From assembly GCA_963921825.1 (NCBI GenBank), contig OY997596.1, positions 59,098,754 through 59,162,753 on the forward strand: a stretch of DNA of 64,000 nucleotides. Direction: 5' to 3'. The position numbers were made by a program, and so were the translations under genes. Below are positions 58,981-64,000 of this stretch, one piece after another. Under the pieces are notes generated by a model. It had not been told where the DNA came from. It did no database searches and saw nothing but the letters and a program-made list of their open reading frames with translations. Source of the DNA: Erodium maritimum. Taxonomy: Eukaryota > Streptophyta > Magnoliopsida > Geraniales > Geraniaceae. The stretch's first letter is position 1, and each line of letters starts with the position of its first letter.

Positions 58981-59795
58981 TTTTTTTTACTAAAAGATCT
59001 AATTTTATTAATTTAGACTTCAAATACATCTTAGTGCATCAGGATAAATGCCTGACCACGAAGAACAGACAAATAACACAAATTGTTCATTATATTTTTT
59101 CATACTATAACCGTCTCTGACGATATTGAATGAGGCGTCATATATGCAAACCAACACTAAACTGGGACGTCGAATAGGAAAGGAAGGAAGACGGGGGTTG
59201 AGAAGGTGATATTGGAATTCCTGCTCCGAAATTTGGCCACTTCATCAGTAATAGTGGAAGGCAGTACATGAATCGGGGTTCCCTCCTTGAAAAAAACTCT
59301 GATTCTCTGTTCACTAAGCATTGATTCTGCAAAGAAAAACTCAAATAAAATAAAAAGGACCCTCTCGATCAACCAGATCCATAACCGTGAAAGGGGTTGA
59401 GGCGGTTGCGGCGGTGGAAGCTAGGGAGAAGGACGCCCCGGCTGTGGTTGCGGCATCAGGGATGACTCTAGAGTCAGCGGCGACATCAGAGACGACGACG
59501 ACGACATCAAAGACGATGATGGCGACAACATCAGGGAAGTCGGCCTTAGAGACGGAAACCTCCGGAGTTGCAGAGGAGAAATCGAACAAGGTCGGGAGAC
59601 GCTTTGTTGGTGGCGGGAGAAGGTCAACGTCGCGGCGGCCTGATGCGGCTCGAAAGAAACCCTAACAGAAAAATCTTCGCATGATCCATGAGGAAGGTGC
59701 AAGGGAGAGGATGTATAGAAGAGATAAGCAGGCCATGGTAAAAGCCACGGCCATAGCCATGATTTTTGGGTGCTGCGGCAAAGAACTTTTCCTAG
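58981..59795 (-). mobile_element. ~0.8-kb retroposon, copy B (uninterrupted)
   Basis: On the minus strand it runs from cctaggaaaag (59795-59785) to a 3' end attaataaaattagatcttt, then agtaaaaaaaa (plus-strand T-run at 58981-58988). It matches both halves of copy A. Frames include a hydrophobic MAMAVAFTMACLSLLYILSL start, a Val/Asp/Ala-rich middle and a short C-terminal-like piece (EQRIRVFFKEGTPIHVLPST); stops break them. It may be a retroposed gene fragment or a LINE derivative; it is not identified. Confidence 0.7.
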
Positions 59796-59799
59796 TGTT

Positions 59800-60300
59800 T
59801 TTTTATTTATTTTAGGAATCATCTCCATTACTTTTTTATGAGCATACAAGGAGAATTTTTTTAAGAAGATAAATTTTTGGGATGAGTTAAATATCGAAAA
59901 TTATTCTTAAATATTGGTCACAAACACTACACTACCCAATGAAAGAGAAGTGTCTATAAGCGCATCAACACCACGTGCGTCACAACGCGTGCTATCCTAG
60001 CGGCCCCCACCTCACGTCAACCACGTCGATAACCTAATCACAAATGACCTCGTGTCACCACCCAATTAGCGACGCACCACACAAGCGAGTGAGGTGCGTG
60101 CACTTTCTCAACACCAAGTGATGACGTGACATGCGAACACTAGTGAAACATATACACAAGCTTCACTTTCCCAATCTGTATGGAGCGTTATCTAATTTCA
60201 CGTGTGATTAACGATACAGACTGGAAAACAGAGGACAGGTCTAGAGGCACTGTTTGGATGCAAGAAAATGGAGAAAAATGAAAATAATTCTTATCAACAA
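59800..60300. other. Intergenic sequence with a CACGT cluster and a small hairpin
   Basis: Several CACGT-core motifs (CCACGTGCG, CTCACGTCAACCACGTCG, GATGACGTGAC) lie between about 59970 and 60130. An imperfect stem (TCTGTAT with ATACAGA, CGTTA with TAACG) is at 60171-60224. No transcript is evident. Confidence 0.35.
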
Positions 60301-60304
60301 AATC

Positions 60305-62130
60305 AAACTTATATTTAAATGATTTTATTCTAAAAGTAATTTTATTCCAAGTGTTCGCTCTCGGACATCAATTATCATATCAATGGTGTCGAACGTTAAA
60401 ACATTATATTCTTAGAATCTCAGCCTAAAATCGTATGATACCTTTTCTATTCTGTTTTTCTTTTGTTGTTTACTCTCGCAATATTTAAACTTTCAGATGT
60501 TTATGCTTTTCATTTAAATTACAATTTATAAACCCTTATTAATTATATATTGTGTTAAGTTAGAAAAAAAATAATCAAATCTCATATCTAAAATCCCAGC
60601 TATGCTTTGAATATCACTTTTATTTAAATGATTTTATTCTAAAAATATTTTATTCCATACCTTCACTCTCGAACATCAGTAAATGTATTGATGGTTTCGA
60701 CAGTTAAAACAATGTTTTTCTGTAGTTCTAATCTAAAATCGTATGATAATATGACATATTTTCCGTTTTAGTAATTTTTATTATTTACAATAATTAATCT
60801 ATTTCAATCCCCAAAAAAACAGCGTGCTCGCTTCAAGTTAGGGTTTATCCCCTCTTCTCTCAATCGCCTCTTTCTAGCGTCTGCAACCTTTCTCTCCCTT
60901 ATCTCGTTGCACCTAGCAAGTCGATATCCACCGTGCCTACGTCGTACCTTGCTGATTATCCATGGCGCCCTCACCATCTTCATCGTCGTGCTCCTGCACC
61001 CCAACGACTGCGGTGACGCCAATCCTCCCGATCCAATCTCCACCGCGTGAGAGGCTGACCCTCGGCGCTTCGCTCCCACCACCGCCGGTCACCGCGATCG
61101 ATTTGGCTCTCTCCTTCCGGTGGACACCGCTCCAATCCCGCCTGGCACAACCGCACAAACGGTCATCGCCAAAACGTAGGGACCTCGGTAAAGGACTGCG
61201 TCCGGATCTCCATGTTCTTCTGGATCTGAACGCTCCACTGGGGTCAGCCCTCAATCAACTGAAGGTTGCTCCACCACCAACAACGGCCATGATGTAGAGG
61301 ATGCCCTGCCGACCCCAAGCTGATCCTGGACGGGCGCTGCCACGTCCGCGAGGGACGCTGGAGTTTTCATCTAGCTCGATCTATTCGGTTCTTGTAGTGG
61401 CGGATTCAACCAGGTATCCCTCAATTTCGCTCAAACCCCCGTTGGGGGCGCAACTTCGGGTACCGAAGTGGGAAGATGAGGACGAGGTTCTGGAGATCCT
61501 TGTAGAGGAGGACCACAATATACAGGTAGAGGTATCACAACCTCCTCCGGAGAAATGAAGAGACCCGGCGGGGGTGGGAAGGTCTCACATGGGTCTATAC
61601 CCACAGACCCGGGACAACGGGTGTTGGGAAGTCTTGGGAAAGCCGCAATCAGAGCACTCTATTTCTATGCGTTCTATCGATTTAGTTTGGATTGTTTTAG
61701 TTTAGGTTATTGTTGGATTAGTTCTTGGTTTTGGATAGTTATGTTTCTGTTGGATAGTTTTTGTTCCGTTCGGTTTGATCGTAGGGACCCTTGTCTAGGA
61801 TGTGAACTAGACTGTTTCTACATTTTCAGAGCACCAGGTGTCCTACGGGAGACTCAGACATATTCTGATCTCAAGACGTCAAGTCCTCCTTTGTACCGCT
61901 TCACTTAACGTTAAAGTTTTAATGCAATCCCTCGATGATTTACCATTAAAAAAAAACTCTATTTCAATCCCACGATATTCAAATTCTCAGATGTTTATAT
62001 TTTTCGCTTTATAGGTATTTTCTACTGGCCGGTTTCGGGTTTGTACCTTCCAACTTTTATTATTAATGTATTTGTCTTAAAATTCGAAAAAACTAAATGT
62101 CGTATCTAAAATCTCAGCTGTGTAATAAAT
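60305..62130. repeat. ~315-bp tandem duplication, second copy split by a LINE derivative
   Basis: Copy 1 is about 60305-60617. Copy 2 is 60618-60811 joined to 61972-62130. Shared phrases include atttaaatgattttattcta, taaaatcgtatgata, tcagatgtttat and ctaaaat(c/t)ccagct. Removing the insert at 60812-61957 plus one duplication restores a continuous alignment. Confidence 0.75.
60812..61957 (+). mobile_element. ORF2-deleted L1-type LINE derivative, copy 2
   Basis: The 14-bp duplication TCTATTTCAATCCC is exact at 60798-60811 and 61958-61971, and the 3' end is an A run. A 5' UTR leads to an ATG at 60962 with a Ser/Pro/Thr-rich ORF1 start (MAPSPSSSSCSCTPTTAVTP). The ORF1 tail (tcacaacctcctccgga, gagacccggcggggg) and the ORF2-start-like SLGKAAIRAL follow, then directly the 3' UTR. 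Nuclease and reverse transcriptase are missing, exactly as in the 16.7-kb copy, so it must have been mobilised in trans. Confidence 0.82.
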
Positions 62131-62593
62131 ATGTCGAAAAATAAATAAATAAAGGAAAATCCAAACCCATCAATCCGGCATTAATCTGAAAGAAATAAAA
62201 CCCTAAAGATCTCACTGTAAGAACAGATGCTAAATCCAACGGCTGAGATTCGCCCACCATTCGTGTTTATCACTCCCTCTTCCCCAACTTCACTGTTCTT
62301 CATCTCTTCTTCAATCTGTCTCTTTCACACACTATACCTCAAATATACCATCGCTCTACACAATCTGATCTATGTATTCGCCACTGAATTCACTGTAAAA
62401 CCCATCCCCTTCAGATCAACCTAGATTTTTTCTTAAAAAAATTCGTTGTGTTTTTGTTCTGGGTCGCATGGATTTTGTTGAGAAAATCTGAATTTTCGTG
62501 CGTTAGCACCAGACCCATTTGATTTCTAGTAGATTTAGTCGATTCCCAGGTGAAAGTTTCGATCTTTTTTGAGAATCTCAGAGCTTGGATTCA

Positions 62594-64000
62594 ATGATCA
62601 CCGATAGCTACTCCAAAATGATGTCCGATGTTTCAATGCGATCGATGTTGGGGGAGGATTTGGGTATGCTGATGCGCGAGCAGGAGGCGGCGAGTGATCG
62701 GGAGAAGGAGCTGAGCATGTACAGAAGCGGCTCGGCGCCGCCCACGGTGGAGGGCGCTCTGAGCTCCGCCGGAGGCTTGTTCGACGAGGAGCTCCTTGCC
62801 GATCCGTCGTATGTGAATTACTACTACTCCAACGTCAATAAGAACCCGCGCCTCCCGCCGCCGTTGCTCTCCAAGGAGGACTGGCGGTTCTCCCAGAGGC
62901 TGCACGGCGGCGCCGGAGGCTCTGTGGTCGGAGGGATTGGGGACCGGAGGAAGGTGAACAGGAATGGAGGGGAGGCAGAAGGGTGGGGTGGAGATGGGTT
63001 GATTGGGTTGCCAGGTCCAGGTCTTGGGAGGCAGAAGAGCATTGCTGAAATCATTCAGGTGAAGATAAAGTTTCCATTTTTAATTTTGTCATGATTCTTA
63101 AATGTTTGTATATTCGATTTTTTAGGTATATTTGTGGTTAGACTGAACTTCGTTGTCTTGTTAATTGGATAGTATTGTTGAAATTTATAGGAAACATTCT
63201 TAGGTCTATTGCCACATTGTGTGTTGATCTTTGCTGAACTATGCGCGTTTTGCAAATACTACTGGTGAACTATTTTTTTGTGTGTGAATGACAAACCCCA
63301 ACTATTTCCCGTATGCAAATCCACTAACGGGTTAATTTTGTTTTTTGCAAAAGGTCGAAGGTAACCATGCAAAAGTGTATACATAAGGGTTCCAAATTGC
63401 AAAGCACGTAAACATGATGGTTACAAGTTGCAAAACACGTAGAATGTGAAGGGCAAAACTGTCATTTCCGTTTTTTGGAAGCATTACTTATATCCGTTAA
63501 AGATAACAAATTTGGAGACAGGAAATAGTTGGGGATGAAAAAAATAGTTCACTGATAGTATTTGCAAAACGCGCATAGTTTCCCGTTTTTGCAACTATAC
63601 CTACATTATTTTCATGCATTTTGATCATATTAATTCATGACTCCATCAGGTTCTCAAATATCAAACCTAGTTGGAATCAGATTGGTATCTATGGTTTCTG
63701 TTTTTGAGCATCCATTAATTGCTTCTACATGGTTGGCTTCTCTCTCTCCAACTAGCTAGCTCTCAGCTACATCACATCTTATAATGATGTAATTGTTCGT
63801 TATGTAATTTAAGTAGTAGCAGTGGCAATGAAAGTTATGCTATATTGACATTTCGGGACAAAGTTTATCGCTGTTTATGTAAATGTGAAGGAATTTTCTA
63901 TTAATGTTACACTTTGCTACCTTCTGTATTCATTGCAGGATGATAGAAGTCAACACTCCTCTCGCCCAGTAAGCCGGAACACATTTGATGATGGTGTTGA
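62594..64000 (+). CDS. Pumilio-family RNA-binding protein, N-terminal part (runs off window)
   Basis: Pumilio (APUM/PUF) proteins bind UGUA-containing mRNA 3' UTRs to control stability and translation. Exon 1 is 62594-63058 (155 codons), ending CATTCAG/GTGAAG. Exon 2 starts at 63939 after TTCATTGCAG and is open to the end of the window. Hallmarks of the plant group I Pumilio N-terminus are MITDSYSKMMSDVSMRSMLG, REKELSMYRSGSAPPTVEGA, PSYVNYYYSNVNKNPRLPPP, GDRRKV, GLIGLPGPGLGRQKSIAEII and, in exon 2, SSRPVSRNTFDD. The eight PUM repeats that bind RNA lie beyond the window. The start is the ATG at 62594; the frame opens slightly upstream at a TTG only. The intron carries a foldback element. The nearest Arabidopsis relatives are APUM1-4; the exact paralogue is not settled. 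Confidence 0.93.
63233..63584. mobile_element. Foldback MITE in the first Pumilio intron
   Basis: The left arm GAACTATGCGCGTTTTGCAA is matched by the right arm, which reads AAACTATGCGCGTTTTGCAA on the other strand. Both continue with atactayyrgtgaactatttt. The middle contains repeated attgcaaa/gttgcaaaacacgta phrases. The right terminus reads GGGAAAC; no convincing target duplication was seen. Confidence 0.8.

Noticed and set aside
60171-60224. Candidate microRNA hairpin
   Set aside because: The stem is short and bulged, and no known mature sequence fits.
62585-62593. Upstream TTG as start of the Pumilio protein
   Set aside because: The first ATG is at 62594 and gives the usual family N-terminus; TTG starts are not expected in a plant nuclear gene.
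1-64000. CRISPR arrays, bacterial operons or a novel defence system
   Set aside because: Composition, introns and gene content are those of a plant nuclear genome; no regular spacer-repeat array or prokaryotic gene cluster occurs.

Overview
This window looks like nuclear DNA of a flowering plant, most likely a eudicot. It has spliced genes with GT-AG introns, a microRNA172 precursor, a DEVIL/ROTUNDIFOLIA-like peptide gene and a plant-type GPAT. The background is AT-rich and full of LINE, LTR, TRIM and MITE remnants. There are only five host loci that I can support in 64 kb. No operon, CRISPR array, tRNA or rRNA gene was found.

Layout. (1) 584-5346, minus strand: eleven exons of ACTIN-RELATED PROTEIN 5, an INO80-complex subunit. 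The last part of the protein lies off the left edge. (2) 5.6-20 kb: gene-free, with decayed L1-type LINE pieces (ORF1 at 10.9-13.0 kb, RNase H tail at 14.1-14.6 kb, an ORF2-less derivative at 16.7-17.6 kb), a Ty1/copia pol fragment at 15.7-16.7 kb, tandem repeats and two minute retro-insertion scars. (3) 20.2-21.3 kb: a PIF/Harbinger-like element. It is followed by a GA/CT-rich promoter region and a MIR172 hairpin at 22184-22277. (4) 22.6-36.9 kb: gene-free, with a foldback MITE at 23.5 kb and several LINE 3' ends. (5) 37072-37329: an intronless DVL/RTFL peptide gene with a TATA box. (6) 38-48.7 kb: degenerate retroelement sequence, a MITE, and a 0.8-kb retroposon split by a 2.6-kb solo-LTR-like insertion. 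(7) 48757-51282, minus strand: a two-exon GPAT5/7-type glycerol-3-phosphate acyltransferase whose intron holds a complete TRIM. (8) 51.4-62 kb: foldback elements (one of 1.15 kb), a second retroposon copy, and a LINE derivative inserted in a 0.3-kb duplication. (9) 62594-64000: the start of a Pumilio-family RNA-binding protein gene, running off the right edge.

The host genes do unrelated jobs: chromatin remodelling, miRNA control of AP2-type factors, cell-proliferation peptide, suberin-type lipid synthesis and mRNA binding. Their proximity fits ancestral plant microsynteny. From memory, Arabidopsis MIR172c is next to GPAT5 and MIR172d is next to a DVL gene. This window would hold both pairings in one block.

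The most distinctive signals are in the repeats. A set of long-TIR foldback elements includes members with 9-bp target duplications, which suggests Mutator-type mobilisation. Two LINE derivatives share the same ORF2 deletion. Several retro-insertions only about 14-20 nt long are flanked by 11-18-bp duplications. I found no evidence for a new enzymatic or defence system. All calls come from reading the sequence and remembered family features; no database search was run.
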